From: JAXLWB01 sp046328715
GTDB taxonomy: Bacteria; Chloroflexota; Anaerolineae; Caldilineales; Caldilineaceae
Assembly (NCBI GenBank): GCA_046328715.1
Contig: JAXLWB010000084.1
Span: forward strand, 1 to 18,535
Direction: 5' to 3'
DNA length: 18,535 nt
In this document: piece by piece, positions 1 to 7,251 of the stretch
Numbering within the stretch: position 1 is the first letter of the stretch
How the letters are laid out: each line of letters opens with the position of its first letter
The notes under the pieces: model-generated
Seen by the model: only the letters and a program-made list of their open reading frames with translations
Databases searched by the model: none
What the model was told of the DNA's origin: nothing
Position numbers and translations under genes: made by a program

Positions 1-1
1 T

Positions 2-184
2 GAGTTGGCACTGGGGCGTATGTTTACCGTCGCCAAGAAGATTGCTGAGCAGGAAGGCATCGCCGAATCCGGTTATCGGCTGATCGTCAATTGCAATCGT
101 GACGGTGGGCAGGAAGTCTACCATCTACACATGCACATCCTGGGTGGTCGCAGACTCGGCCCGATGTTGCAGCGTTCAAGTTGA
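2..184 (+). CDS. HIT-family (Hint-type) nucleotide hydrolase, C-terminal part
   Basis: This is the last 60 codons of a gene that begins before the window; the stop is TGA at 182-184. The translation contains VYHLHMHILGGR. Its His-x-His-x-His run at 122-136 is the catalytic histidine triad of the HIT superfamily, followed by the LGGR-x(2)-GP tail typical of the Hint (PKCI/HinT) branch. Members are small cytoplasmic purine-nucleoside phosphoramidases or nucleotidyl hydrolases that use the middle histidine as nucleophile. The partial frame also keeps the preceding Asn-Cys-Asn and Gly-Gly-Gln elements (residues 30-39 of the fragment), which belong to the nucleotide-binding site of Hint proteins. 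Family membership is clear; the exact substrate is not. The upstream part, start codon and promoter are outside the window. Confidence 0.9.
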   Translation, partial: ELALGRMFTVAKKIAEQEGIAESGYRLIVNCNRDGGQEVYHLHMHILGGRRLGPMLQRSS

Positions 185-203
185 TACACAAATAAATCAG
201 TAA

Positions 204-256
204 ACAGTGGAACAGTGGTTTCCCTAGCACCAATTTATTGACCACTGACTCACTGT
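204..256. repeat. Imperfect hairpin with internally repeated arms between HIT and histidine kinase genes
   Basis: Left arm 204-219 contains two copies of CAGTGG; right arm 241-256 is its reverse complement apart from a three-base mismatch block in the middle. The loop is 21 nt (220-240). It lies 20 bp after the HIT stop and 34 bp before the kinase start. It could attenuate or end HIT transcription, or be a decayed repeat; there is no T-run directly after the arm. Confidence 0.5.
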
Positions 257-289
257 CCTACTTCTTTATTCACTCTCTTTTCGATCCTT

Positions 290-1654
290 ATGAATAACAG
301 CCCAGATCAACCGAAGTCCTCTTCGCTTTTGAGCCTCTCAGCCTGGCGTGGCGTGGCTAGCTACGCAGGTTGTCTTGTATTGGTGGTTGCAGGAGGATAC
401 CTGATCTACAGTGGACAGTGGATTGCGGGCCTATTGGCCTGGGTGATCGCAGCGCTGCTTTTTCAGTTGCATCGCTTTTTGCTGACGATTCAGCTTTTTA
501 CCCGCAACGTCACACGCGTGATCAGTGGCGAGCGCAATATCCACTTTTCACCGTCCAACACCACTTCGATCGGCTATTTGGGTCGGTCGCTCAATGTTCT
601 CAATGAGCGCATGCGTCGGTTGGAAAACAAACGTGACCGTGAGCGCGATCGGTTGAACACCTTGTTGACGCGTATGACAGGCGGGGCCCTGCTCCTCAAT
701 CGTCATGGTCGAGTGAGGATGATCAATCCCGCCGCTGCCGAGTTTCTCCGGGTCGATTCACAGAATGCACTGCGCAAATCCTTGGCGCAGGTGGTTTGGG
801 ATTACCGCATTACGGAAGTGTGGCAGCGTTGCACTAAGAGCGGCGTCGAAGAAAATGAGACAATCGATTTGGACAGTGGACGCTCAGTGCGTGTTACGGT
901 TACCCCCTTTCTCAAGGGATCGGATCGGGGCCATCTTGTCCTCTTGCAAGATCTAAGCCATGTGCGGCGCCTGGAAAAGATCCGCCGCGATTTCGTGAGC
1001 AACGTTTCGCATGAACTGCGCACACCGCTCGCTTCGTTGAAGGCATTGGTTGACACATTACGGGACGGCGCGCTCGATGATCCACCGGCTGCGACTCATT
1101 TTCTGGGGCGAATTGAGGTTGAGGTCGACAAGATGACACAAATGGTGGAAGAACTGCTTGAACTATCACGCATTGAATCTGGTCAATTCCCGCTACGACT
1201 GACCACGGCCTCAATCCAAGAGATTGTTCAACCATCCGTCGAGCGGTTGCTGCCCCAGGCACAACGAGCAGGGGTCACGATCACCGTCGACTTGCCGACC
1301 GATCTACCCTCTGTCCTTGCCGATGTGGAGCGGATGCACCAAGTGGTGATCAATCTCGTTCACAATGCTATCAAATTCACACCTAGCGATGGGAAGATCA
1401 CAGTTTCAGCCTGTGCCACGCAGGACAATCAGATTGCTGTCTCTGTACAAGATACGGGGATTGGGATTCCGGGGCGGGATATTTCACGAATTTTTGAGCG
1501 TTTCTACAAAACCGACCGTGCTCGTTCCGGTGGGGGAACCGGATTGGGGCTTGCGATCTCCAAGCATATTGTCCAGGTTCATCATGGGCGGATCTGGGTA
1601 GAGAGCCAGGAAGGGGTGGGCAGCACCTTCACCTTTTCGTTGCCCACTACCTAG
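290..1654 (+). CDS. Membrane sensor histidine kinase (PhoR/VicK-like)
   Basis: A 454-residue two-component sensor kinase. Two hydrophobic segments (about residues 22-41 and 44-63) are separated by only a few residues, so there is almost no extracytoplasmic loop. A linker rich in basic and coiled-coil-like residues (about 64-122) leads into a PAS-like domain (about 125-228, containing MINPAAAEFL). The HisKA domain carries the H-box VSHELRTPL with phospho-acceptor His241. The ATPase domain has the N-box around Asn355/Asn359, the G1 box DTGIGIP starting at Asp388, an F-box-like FERFYK and the G2 box GGGTGLGLAIS starting at Gly414. All catalytic boxes look intact. The order TM-TM-PAS-HisKA-HATPase is that of PhoR-like kinases. 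No response regulator lies next to it, so the partner is elsewhere or upstream of the window. The ATG at 290 has no clear Shine-Dalgarno sequence. Confidence 0.93.
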   Translation: MNNSPDQPKSSSLLSLSAWRGVASYAGCLVLVVAGGYLIYSGQWIAGLLAWVIAALLFQLHRFLLTIQLFTRNVTRVISGERNIHFSPSNTTSIGYLGRSLNVLNERMRRLENKRDRERDRLNTLLTRMTGGALLLNRHGRVRMINPAAAEFLRVDSQNALRKSLAQVVWDYRITEVWQRCTKSGVEENETIDLDSGRSVRVTVTPFLKGSDRGHLVLLQDLSHVRRLEKIRRDFVSNVSHELRTPLASLKALVDTLRDGALDDPPAATHFLGRIEVEVDKMTQMVEELLELSRIESGQFPLRLTTASIQEIVQPSVERLLPQAQRAGVTITVDLPTDLPSVLADVERMHQVVINLVHNAIKFTPSDGKITVSACATQDNQIAVSVQDTGIGIPGRDISRIFERFYKTDRARSGGGTGLGLAISKHIVQVHHGRIWVESQEGVGSTFTFSLPTT

Positions 1655-1663
1655 AATCAGTAG

Positions 1664-1737
1664 TTCACAAATTTAGTGGATTTGCCATTCCGCGCCCAAG
1701 GGGTACCCGCAGTTTGCGCGGAATGACAAATCGTGAA
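1664..1737. repeat. REP-like palindrome / bidirectional terminator (GCCATTCCGCGC type)
   Basis: Arms 1679-1695 and 1716-1732 are reverse complements over 17 bp with one mismatch, enclosing a 20-nt loop that holds its own GGGTACCC palindrome. Outer TTCAC (1664-1668) and GTGAA (1733-1737) can extend the stem past a bulge. It sits between the convergent kinase and P450 genes, so it could serve as terminator for both, but no T-run follows on either strand. It shares the CATTC/GAATGACAAA core with two other elements in the window. Confidence 0.6.
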
Positions 1738-1772
1738 ATGCTGAGGTCCAAAGTTAGCCACGCAATTGCAAT

Positions 1773-3035
1773 CTACTTTGCGACTTTCAATTGAAAATTG
1801 CGGAATTCATATCCTTGGGTTAAGTCGCCCCAGGAGATACTCGGCGCACGCTCAATTTCCAGTCCATCGATTGCCAACAACTTTTGCAGGAAGATATCAC
1901 TTTCTTGCATGGCAATATAGGCTCCCGGACAGCGATGTGCACCATCACCAAAGCTAAGTAGGGCAGGTGTTGTGCGATCGGCGTGGAGCGGGCGTTCCGG
2001 ACAGATAGCACGCGGCTCTTCACCTACAACACCAAGATCGAGGTTGGCCGTGCCGATGTGAATGTCAATGAGTGCGCCAGCCGGGATGGTGTATTGTTTG
2101 CCTTCACTTTCTACAACAAGGTCATGCGTGGCACGTCGGGTGAGGTTGCCAACCACTGGCTCTAATCGCAAGATCTCCTGTAGCAGATTTTGACGCTTTT
2201 CCTCGGGCGCAGAGAGATAGTAGGCGCGTAGGTCGGGGTTTTCAAGGAAGTGCCAGGCTGCAATGCAGATAAACTCTCGTGTGGTCGCCATACCCGCAGC
2301 CCCATAGGTGATACACTCAGTGAGGATTTCGGGGACGGTGGCATTTTGTGAAAGCAAGTGCGAAATCACATCTTCCTGCGGCTCTTGCTGGCGACGACGA
2401 ATCGATGGTTTCACATCCAGGTAGAGAAACTGTAGCACGGTGAATTGGCGGCGCAACAGGTTAAAGATCGAACGTGGTGTCCATTTCAGGTCCATGTCTC
2501 CACCCGAAAAGAAGGCATTGATGCGGCTGTCGATACCCGGAAACATACTATCGGTCAGACCAACTACCTGCGCAGCCACTTTGACTGCCATCGACATGCT
2601 CAGTTTGCTCAGATCGGCCTGCTTTTTCTGGCGCAGTTCGTTTAAGATGTTGTCAGCATAAGCGTCCATCATCTGTCGATATTTTTCGCTGGTGGTCTTG
2701 GGCGTGAAGAAGCGAGCGATCATCCTGCGTTGGCGGTGGTGCTCTTCACCTTCCTGATAAAGCACAGGCGGACGCATTTTGGCGGCTGCACGGTCAATCA
2801 ATTCAGCCTTGAATCCCGCCTGGCGAGTCTCCTCGGCACGAAGAACGGCGCGAGCAGCGGCAAAGCTACGAATGTGCCAAACTCCTTTGGCATCGACTTC
2901 CAGTGCAGGCAGGTTGAGCGCCTCGGGTCGTAGCCCTGCTTTCTGCTGAGAGTAAGCGCGGTGATCCACAGGGCAACGGCCGGAGGTTGACTCTAGCGCA
3001 CTCGGCAGTGTCGGTTTTTCAAGTTGAAGTGTCAT
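1773..3035 (-). CDS. Cytochrome P450
   Basis: A 420-residue soluble bacterial P450 with no N-terminal membrane anchor. The C-helix His100-x-x-x-Arg104 (heme propionate contact), the I-helix AAGMATT at 246-252 (oxygen-activation acid/Thr region in AGxxT form), the K-helix ExxR (Glu287-Ile-Leu-Arg290) and the heme ligand loop FGDGAHRCPG with axial Cys369 are all present. It should therefore be a functional heme monooxygenase needing separate ferredoxin and reductase partners, none of which are in the window. Start ATG at 3035-3033 is preceded on the minus strand by AAGGA about 7 nt upstream. The substrate cannot be read from sequence. It is divergent from a TetR gene with 117 bp between the two starts, a common arrangement for local repression, so the TetR protein probably controls this gene. 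Expression may be induced by the P450 substrate or a related hydrophobic compound (inference). Confidence 0.95.
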   Translation of the reverse strand: MTLQLEKPTLPSALESTSGRCPVDHRAYSQQKAGLRPEALNLPALEVDAKGVWHIRSFAAARAVLRAEETRQAGFKAELIDRAAAKMRPPVLYQEGEEHHRQRRMIARFFTPKTTSEKYRQMMDAYADNILNELRQKKQADLSKLSMSMAVKVAAQVVGLTDSMFPGIDSRINAFFSGGDMDLKWTPRSIFNLLRRQFTVLQFLYLDVKPSIRRRQQEPQEDVISHLLSQNATVPEILTECITYGAAGMATTREFICIAAWHFLENPDLRAYYLSAPEEKRQNLLQEILRLEPVVGNLTRRATHDLVVESEGKQYTIPAGALIDIHIGTANLDLGVVGEEPRAICPERPLHADRTTPALLSFGDGAHRCPGAYIAMQESDIFLQKLLAIDGLEIERAPSISWGDLTQGYEFRNFQLKVAK

Positions 3036-3058
3036 GATTAGTCCTTATCGCCAATAAT

Positions 3059-3098
3059 TATGATACTGCATATATAATATGATACACTATATATCATA
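3059..3098. promoter_or_regulatory. Candidate TetR operator between P450 and tetR
   Basis: The AT-rich divergent intergenic region has TATGATAC twice in direct orientation (3059-3066 and 3078-3085, 19 bp apart) and an inverted TATCATA (3092-3098) facing the second copy. The 3078-3098 unit is a 21-bp dyad with 7-bp arms, a size suited to a TetR dimer. It overlaps the region where both promoters must lie. The assignment rests on position and symmetry only. Confidence 0.45.
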
Positions 3099-3152
3099 AC
3101 TTGCTCAAAATGGGTAATATTGCTCTATATTCGCTTTCGTTTTTATTACATC

Positions 3153-3707
3153 ATGCTCAAGAATGATCGCCGGATTGTCCGAACCCACGACCTACTGGCA
3201 AAAGCGCTGATCGAACTCACCCTCGAGCGCGGCTACGATGCGGTCACGATTCGTGATATCACGGAACGGGCAGACGTTGGCTATGCAACTTTTTTTCGGC
3301 ATTACGCAGATAAAGAGGCTCTACTGCAAGAGGTGCTGCACGTCTTTGTGGAAGAATTGACCGAAAAGGTGAGCAATTCCGGCAATGAGGCAGATGCAGC
3401 AGAAGAGGGAAGGGTCATCTTTGAGTATATCTATCAACACAGCGCGCTTTGCCGACTGCTATTAGCCAGCAAAGGGACGTCCACCATCCTCAAAACAGTG
3501 GAACAGTCGGGCCATATGACAAAGCGTTTACCCAGTCAAGAAACGGTTGATACCAAAGTTCCAGTTGAGATTGCCTTGAACCATTGGCTGGCGGCAACGA
3601 TTGCGTTGATTGATTGGTGGCTGCAACATGAAATGCCCTACACCCCAGCACAGATGGGCGAAATTTACCGCAAGCTGATCGTGCTCCCCACCCAAGCGTT
3701 GATATAA
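3153..3707 (+). CDS. TetR/AcrR-family transcriptional regulator
   Basis: A 184-residue protein from the ATG at 3153. An in-frame TTG at 3120 would add 11 residues (LYIRFRFYYI-like) that do not resemble a TetR N-terminus, so the ATG is preferred. Near the N-terminus lies the TetR helix-turn-helix: IRDITERADVGYATFFRHYADKE is typical of helices 2-3 and the start of helix 4. The rest is an all-alpha ligand and dimer domain with low conservation. It includes several Trp and His residues near the C-terminus (for example WWLQHEMPY), compatible with a hydrophobic ligand pocket. The divergent P450 gene is the obvious target. The stop TAA (3705-3707) is also the first three bases of an inverted-repeat hairpin. 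Confidence 0.9.
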   Translation: MLKNDRRIVRTHDLLAKALIELTLERGYDAVTIRDITERADVGYATFFRHYADKEALLQEVLHVFVEELTEKVSNSGNEADAAEEGRVIFEYIYQHSALCRLLLASKGTSTILKTVEQSGHMTKRLPSQETVDTKVPVEIALNHWLAATIALIDWWLQHEMPYTPAQMGEIYRKLIVLPTQALI

Positions 3708-3747
3708 CAAAGTGGCAGAGTGGCAAAGTATTTCTGCGACTTTGTTA
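3705..3747. terminator. Hairpin after tetR
   Basis: TAACAAAGT at 3705-3713 is the exact reverse complement of ACTTTGTTA at 3739-3747, and the right arm is followed by TTTTCCCTTTC. The left side repeats AGTGGC twice inside the loop. The stem starts in the tetR stop codon. It could terminate tetR transcription, although a 25-nt loop is long for a classical terminator. Confidence 0.5.
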
Positions 3748-3763
3748 CTTTTCCCTTTCATCT

Positions 3764-3794
3764 TTGCACCTTTGCCCCTTCACCATCTTATAAT
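3764..3794 (+). promoter_or_regulatory. Promoter with -10 TATAAT almost at the start codon (possible leaderless mRNA)
   Basis: A perfect TATAAT lies at 3789-3794, only 7 bp before the ATG at 3802. A TTGCAC at 3764-3769 gives a -35 with 19-bp spacing. Transcription starting 6-8 nt after the -10 would begin at or next to the ATG. No Shine-Dalgarno sequence is present, which fits leaderless translation. Confidence 0.55.
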
Positions 3795-3801
3795 TGATTC
3801 T

Positions 3802-4020
3802 ATGCGCGCAAATGTCAAGGCGTTGACTCATTGGGCCATTTACAAAGGCTACAAGATGCGGATCACGCAACGGGGCGAACAAGAAGTACAGGGCGTTTTT
3901 ACAACCAATGCTGGATCTGTTCCCTTTCGTTACGATGCGCTAGCGCAGATCGTTTATCTTGAAAATGGCCACATTCAAATCAATGAGTATGGATGGGAAG
4001 TTGCCAAAAGTGAAAGTTAA
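3802..4020 (+). CDS. Small protein of unknown function (72 aa)
   Basis: I do not recognise this protein. From ATG 3802 it is 72 residues, basic at the N-terminus (MRANVKALTHWAIYKGYKM) with alternating hydrophobic residues afterwards (VQGVFTT, FRYDALAQIVYLE, IQINEYGWEV) that suggest a small mostly-beta fold. There is no signal peptide, membrane segment or cysteine. The frame is open back to 3712, but those codons run through the hairpin and promoter, so the downstream ATG is preferred. The stop TAA (4018-4020) is 2 bp before the GTG of the rRNA methyltransferase gene, so the two are very likely co-transcribed and translationally coupled. A role linked to RNA or ribosomes is only a guess from this neighbour. 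Confidence 0.6.
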   Translation: MRANVKALTHWAIYKGYKMRITQRGEQEVQGVFTTNAGSVPFRYDALAQIVYLENGHIQINEYGWEVAKSES

Positions 4021-4022
4021 TC

Positions 4023-5288
4023 GTGAGTAAAAAATTCGCCTCAAAAAAGCCGCCTGCCTCGACGCATCGCGCAGGGACAAGCCAACCAATCCACTCTTCA
4101 AGCACTGCCGTGGTTCTGCAAGCTGGCCGCGACAAACCAGTGCGCCAAGGTCACCCCTGGATCTTTAGCGGGGCGATCCAGTCACTGCCCGCTGCGATGC
4201 TCGATGGTGAGATTGTCGATGTGGTGGCAGCCGACGGAGAATGGTTGGCACAAGGCTATCTCAATCGCCAAAGCCAAATCCAGGTACGCATCCTATCCTG
4301 GCAAAAGGGCGAAACCATCGACACCTCCTTCTGGCGTAAAAAACTCCAACAAGCGATCGAACGACGTGCTGGCTGGTCAAAGGTAGCCACGGCCTATCGC
4401 TTGATCAATGGCGAGAATGATTTTTTACCTGGATTGGTCGTAGATCGTTACGCCGATGTGCTGGTATTGCAGGCAGGTACCCTCGGCATCGACCAACGTA
4501 AACACGGCCTAGCCGAACTTCTGCTGGGGCTTACTGGGTGCCGCTGCGTCGTCGAACGCAGTGAAATGGCCTTGCGTCGCCAGGAAGGGCTGGAGATGGC
4601 AGCCGGTGTGCTGGCTGGTGCCCTTTCTCAGCCAGCGGTTGAAGTGGTGGAGCATGGTAAGCGCTTTCTGGTCGAGTTGACCGATGGGCAAAAGACTGGT
4701 TTCTACAGCGATCAGCGCAGCAACCGTCAGCGCGTCACAGCCTATTGTGCTGGCAAACGTGTTCTCAATGCCTTTAGCTATACTGGGGCATTTGCGGTTC
4801 ATGCCCTAGCTGCGGGTGCCAGCCATGTTACCAATATCGACACCAGTGCTGATGCGCTCGCCCAAGCCGAGACCCATCTACGCATGAATGGTTTTGACCC
4901 AGCACAAGTGAGCACACAGATTGTTGGAGATGTCTTTGACGTGCTGCGTCAATGGCGCGATTCTGGTCAGCAGCCCTTTGATTTGATCATCCTCGACCCG
5001 CCCAAGTTTGTCCAACACAAAGGACAATTAGATCGGGCATTGCGCGGCTATAAAGACATCAATCTCTTAGCGATGAAATTACTGACAGCCAACGGAATCT
5101 TGGCTACCTTTAGTTGTAGCGGATTAGTAAGTGCAGATCTCTTTCAGAAGGTGGTCTTTGGTGCCGCCGTGGATGCAAAACGTCCAGTGCAGATCCTTGA
5201 GTGGTTGCGCCAGGACAGTGATCATCCAGTGGCGATCACCTTTCCCGAAGGCGAATATTTGAAGGGTTTACTTTGTAGGGTTACCTAA
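4023..5288 (+). CDS. rlmI: RlmI-like 23S rRNA m5C methyltransferase
   Basis: A 421-residue class I SAM-dependent RNA methyltransferase of the RlmI/YccW family, which in E. coli makes m5C1962 in 23S rRNA. After a disordered Ser/Thr/Lys-rich start (about 1-30), a PUA-like domain begins at VLQAGRDKPVRQGHPWIFSG (about 31-110). The conserved family block DGQKTGFYSDQRSNR is at 221-235. SAM-binding motif I, LNAFSYTGAFAVHALAAGA, is at 248-266, with the acidic residue IDTS at 272-275. Motif IV DPPKF starts at 325 and the FSCSG motif with the candidate catalytic Cys365 is at 363-367. Length matches the family (about 390-400) plus the N-terminal tail. The GTG start (4023) follows the upstream stop by 2 bp. 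The Nudix gene begins 6 bp after its stop, so the three genes form an operon. Confidence 0.88.
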   Translation: MSKKFASKKPPASTHRAGTSQPIHSSSTAVVLQAGRDKPVRQGHPWIFSGAIQSLPAAMLDGEIVDVVAADGEWLAQGYLNRQSQIQVRILSWQKGETIDTSFWRKKLQQAIERRAGWSKVATAYRLINGENDFLPGLVVDRYADVLVLQAGTLGIDQRKHGLAELLLGLTGCRCVVERSEMALRRQEGLEMAAGVLAGALSQPAVEVVEHGKRFLVELTDGQKTGFYSDQRSNRQRVTAYCAGKRVLNAFSYTGAFAVHALAAGASHVTNIDTSADALAQAETHLRMNGFDPAQVSTQIVGDVFDVLRQWRDSGQQPFDLIILDPPKFVQHKGQLDRALRGYKDINLLAMKLLTANGILATFSCSGLVSADLFQKVVFGAAVDAKRPVQILEWLRQDSDHPVAITFPEGEYLKGLLCRVT

Positions 5289-5294
5289 TCGACT

Positions 5295-5966
5295 GTGAAC
5301 GAAATTTTTCTCGACTTGATTCAACAATTACGTGCCGATCTCAATACCTCGTTGCCCGGTTTTGAAGTTCAGATGCGGATGGCTCCAGCTCCCCGCTCTG
5401 GTGGACGCCTACCCTATGATGCGCTAGCACCCAATGCACGACGCAGTGGCGTGTTGGTTTTATTGTATCCACAACATGACGAGTTGTACCTGCCGCTGAT
5501 TTTGCGTCCTACCTATGAGGGCACTCACAGCGGTCAGGTTAGTTTTCCTGGTGGACGGTTTGAGGAAGGCGATGTAGACATTGTGGCGACGGCGCTGCGT
5601 GAAGCCCAGGAGGAAGTGGGCATCGACCCGCGCCGTGTGAAAGTACTCGGTACACTCACACCGCTCAATGTCTTTGTCAGCAACAACTTAGTGACACCCG
5701 TGGTTGCCTGGAGCGAACAACGACCTACTTTTGAAATCGACGAGCGTGAGGTGGCAAAGCTGTTGGAAGTGCCGCTTCAACATCTGCTGGATCCTGCCAA
5801 TCATAAGGTGGAAACTTGGCAGTTGCGCGACCGCACTGCCGAGGTTCCCTTTTACGCCGTAGCAGAGCAAACCGTCTGGGGCGCAACAGCGATGATGCTC
5901 AGCGAATTTCTAGCGCTTCCTAGCTTCGCCAGGCTGCAAGTGCCAGGCAGAGCCATCCTGCAATAA
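5295..5966 (+). CDS. CoA-pyrophosphatase-type Nudix hydrolase (NudL/YeaB-like)
   Basis: A 223-residue Nudix protein. The segment LPLILRPTYEGTHSGQVSFPGG (66-87) matches the family-specific region that precedes the Nudix box in coenzyme A pyrophosphatases. The box itself continues through GRFEEGD to REAQEEVG (102-109), giving the metal-binding Glu103, Glu106 and Glu107. Family members hydrolyse CoA and acyl-CoA to 3',5'-ADP and 4'-phosphopantetheine derivatives with Mg2+ or Mn2+. The start is GTG at 5295, 6 bp after the methyltransferase stop. The 3' end overlaps the convergent DUF423 gene by 47 bp. CoA specificity is inferred from the upstream motif; the Nudix fold is certain. Confidence 0.88.
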   Translation: MNEIFLDLIQQLRADLNTSLPGFEVQMRMAPAPRSGGRLPYDALAPNARRSGVLVLLYPQHDELYLPLILRPTYEGTHSGQVSFPGGRFEEGDVDIVATALREAQEEVGIDPRRVKVLGTLTPLNVFVSNNLVTPVVAWSEQRPTFEIDEREVAKLLEVPLQHLLDPANHKVETWQLRDRTAEVPFYAVAEQTVWGATAMMLSEFLALPSFARLQVPGRAILQ

Positions 5967-6291
5967 AGGCAACGCCGCCAATCGGTGTGATCGCACCCAG
6001 CCAACGCGCCCCGGTCAGCGCCATCAAATAGAGACTGCCTGAGAAGATCAGAATGCCAACCACAAAAAGCCAGCCCGCATAGTTGGCCAGCGTGGATGTC
6101 GGCCACAACTTGATAACCACAACCACTGCAACCAATGCTAGCGCATGGTAAAAGTGATACCGAACTCCGGTTTCAAAGTTCGCCAGCATGCGCTCGTCCA
6201 AGCGGTCACGCAGCGCATGGGCACCGAACGCACCCAAAGCCACAGCCAATCCACCCAACAGCGAAGCCAACACCATAAAAATACGTTCCAT
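5920..6291 (-). CDS. DUF423 family small membrane protein
   Basis: A 123-residue integral membrane protein with about four hydrophobic segments. It has the family-typical N-terminus MERIFMVLASLLGGLAVALG followed by AFGAHALRDRL and FETGVRYHFYHALAL, then two further helices. DUF423 (YwdK/YgdD) proteins are widespread small inner-membrane proteins of unknown biochemical role. The start is ATG 6291-6289 because a GGGAG lies 5 nt upstream on the minus strand; a TTG four codons earlier is less likely. It follows rdgB on the same strand, separated by 115 bp that hold a REP-like hairpin. Its last 47 bp overlap the end of the Nudix gene on the other strand, with both frames intact. Confidence 0.88.
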   Translation of the reverse strand: MERIFMVLASLLGGLAVALGAFGAHALRDRLDERMLANFETGVRYHFYHALALVAVVVVIKLWPTSTLANYAGWLFVVGILIFSGSLYLMALTGARWLGAITPIGGVAFIAGWLCLALAAWRS

Positions 6292-6316
6292 AACATCTCC
6301 CAAATTGAAAGTCAGA

Positions 6317-6390
6317 ACTTATGCAAGATGTCATTTCGACGAGGGCCTTTTCGAGGAGAAATCTTGTATTTTTCTCCGTCTTGCGTAAGT
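6317..6390. repeat. REP-like palindrome (TGTCATTTCGACGA type)
   Basis: Outer arms 6317-6328 and 6379-6390 match as reverse complements at 11 of 12 positions. Inner arms GGAGAAA (6355-6361) and TTTCTCC (6371-6377) are perfect with a 9-nt loop. The left half reads TGTCATTTCGACGAGGG and later TCGAGGAGAAATCTTG, which resembles a half-unit of repeats I recall from many bacterial genomes. It lies between rdgB and the DUF423 gene, both on the minus strand. Confidence 0.55.
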
Positions 6391-6406
6391 CCTAAACGTA
6401 TCGAAA

Positions 6407-7000
6407 TTACCGCCTCTGTGCCAACAGTTGTTTTGCCTTCAGCGCCGCCTTGCCCCGATGACTGATGGCATTTTTGATCTCCGGCGCAACTTGGGCCAGC
6501 GTCGCATTGAATGCAGGCAAAAAGAAGATCGGATCGTAGCCGAAACCGTGCTCGCCGCGTGGCTGGTCGGTGATCTCGCCTTCGATCGTATCCTCGACAG
6601 TTTGCACGCTTCCATCGGGAAAGGCCAAGGCGACCACGCAGCGAAAGCGCGCACTCCACGGTGGGGCAGACGTGCTCTTCAGTTCACGCAATACCACTTC
6701 GTAGCGATCCTTGTCGCTCAACCCCGGACCGCCATAACGGGCCGAATAGACGCCGGGCCGGCCTTCAAGTGCGTCGACCTCCAATCCGCTGTCATCGGCC
6801 CAGGTTAGTACGCCGCTCAGTTGGGCGTATTGGTTCGCTTTAAGAATAGCGTTCTCCGCAAAGGTGATCCCTGTCTCATCGACGTCGTGGGTGATCTGAA
6901 GCTGATTGAGAGAAACGACAGTAAACGGCAGATCTGCGAGTAGTTGTTGGTATTCGCGAATTTTCCCCTGGTTGTGGGTTGCAATAAGAAGTGTTTTCAT
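6407..7000 (-). CDS. rdgB: RdgB/HAM1 non-canonical purine NTP pyrophosphatase
   Basis: A 197-residue XTP/dITP diphosphatase that removes ITP, dITP and XTP from the nucleotide pool. The motifs are complete: the N-terminal Thr8-His-Asn-x-x-Lys13 phosphate-binding element, FAENA (47-51), ADDSGLEVDAL with catalytic acids (68-78), GVYSARY (83-89), GFGYDPIFF (152-160) and the base-contacting SHRGKA (180-185). Length is typical. The ATG is at 7000-6998; no Shine-Dalgarno is visible, and TTATATATC directly precedes the ATG on the minus strand. It probably starts the rdgB-DUF423 transcription unit. Confidence 0.95.
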   Translation of the reverse strand: MKTLLIATHNQGKIREYQQLLADLPFTVVSLNQLQITHDVDETGITFAENAILKANQYAQLSGVLTWADDSGLEVDALEGRPGVYSARYGGPGLSDKDRYEVVLRELKSTSAPPWSARFRCVVALAFPDGSVQTVEDTIEGEITDQPRGEHGFGYDPIFFLPAFNATLAQVAPEIKNAISHRGKAALKAKQLLAQRR

Positions 7001-7251
7001 GATATATAACTGGTACTAAGCAAAATACCTATGTTGAGAAAAAGCCCTCTCCCCAGAATGAAAGTTTGTGCGTAAATTGCCGAGCGATTGACTGCGCTTG
7101 CAGTCGACGCATTGTTTCATGTTGTACAGTGCGCAAGGTGTATGGGGTTACACTTGCATAAAACAGGCCACGTATGGCAGATGGCGGAGCGCGTTGCCTT
7201 TAGGCTACACCATTGTGTCAATCGTGGTACAGATTGGATCAACTCTTTTCT
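7001..7251. other. Divergent rdgB/prs intergenic region with two small hairpins
   Basis: This holds promoters for two divergent genes. GACTGC-GCTT-GCAGTC forms a 6-bp stem at 7090-7105. GCAAG-G-TGT (7133-7141) pairs with ACACTTGC (7150-7157) apart from one bulged G. The stretch around 7047-7063 (CCCCAGAATGA) looks like a decayed right arm of the GTCATTC repeat family. No further coding sequence is supported. Confidence 0.35.

Noticed and set aside
912..1262. Minus-strand frame inside the histidine kinase
   Set aside because: Antisense to the conserved HisKA region, with no recognisable protein.
3120..3152. TTG start for the TetR gene
   Set aside because: The extra 11 residues are hydrophobic and unlike TetR N-termini; ATG 3153 gives a normal start.
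6145..6808. Plus-strand frames over DUF423 and rdgB
   Set aside because: They are antisense to conserved genes and the translations are rich in Arg/His/Pro without domain signal.
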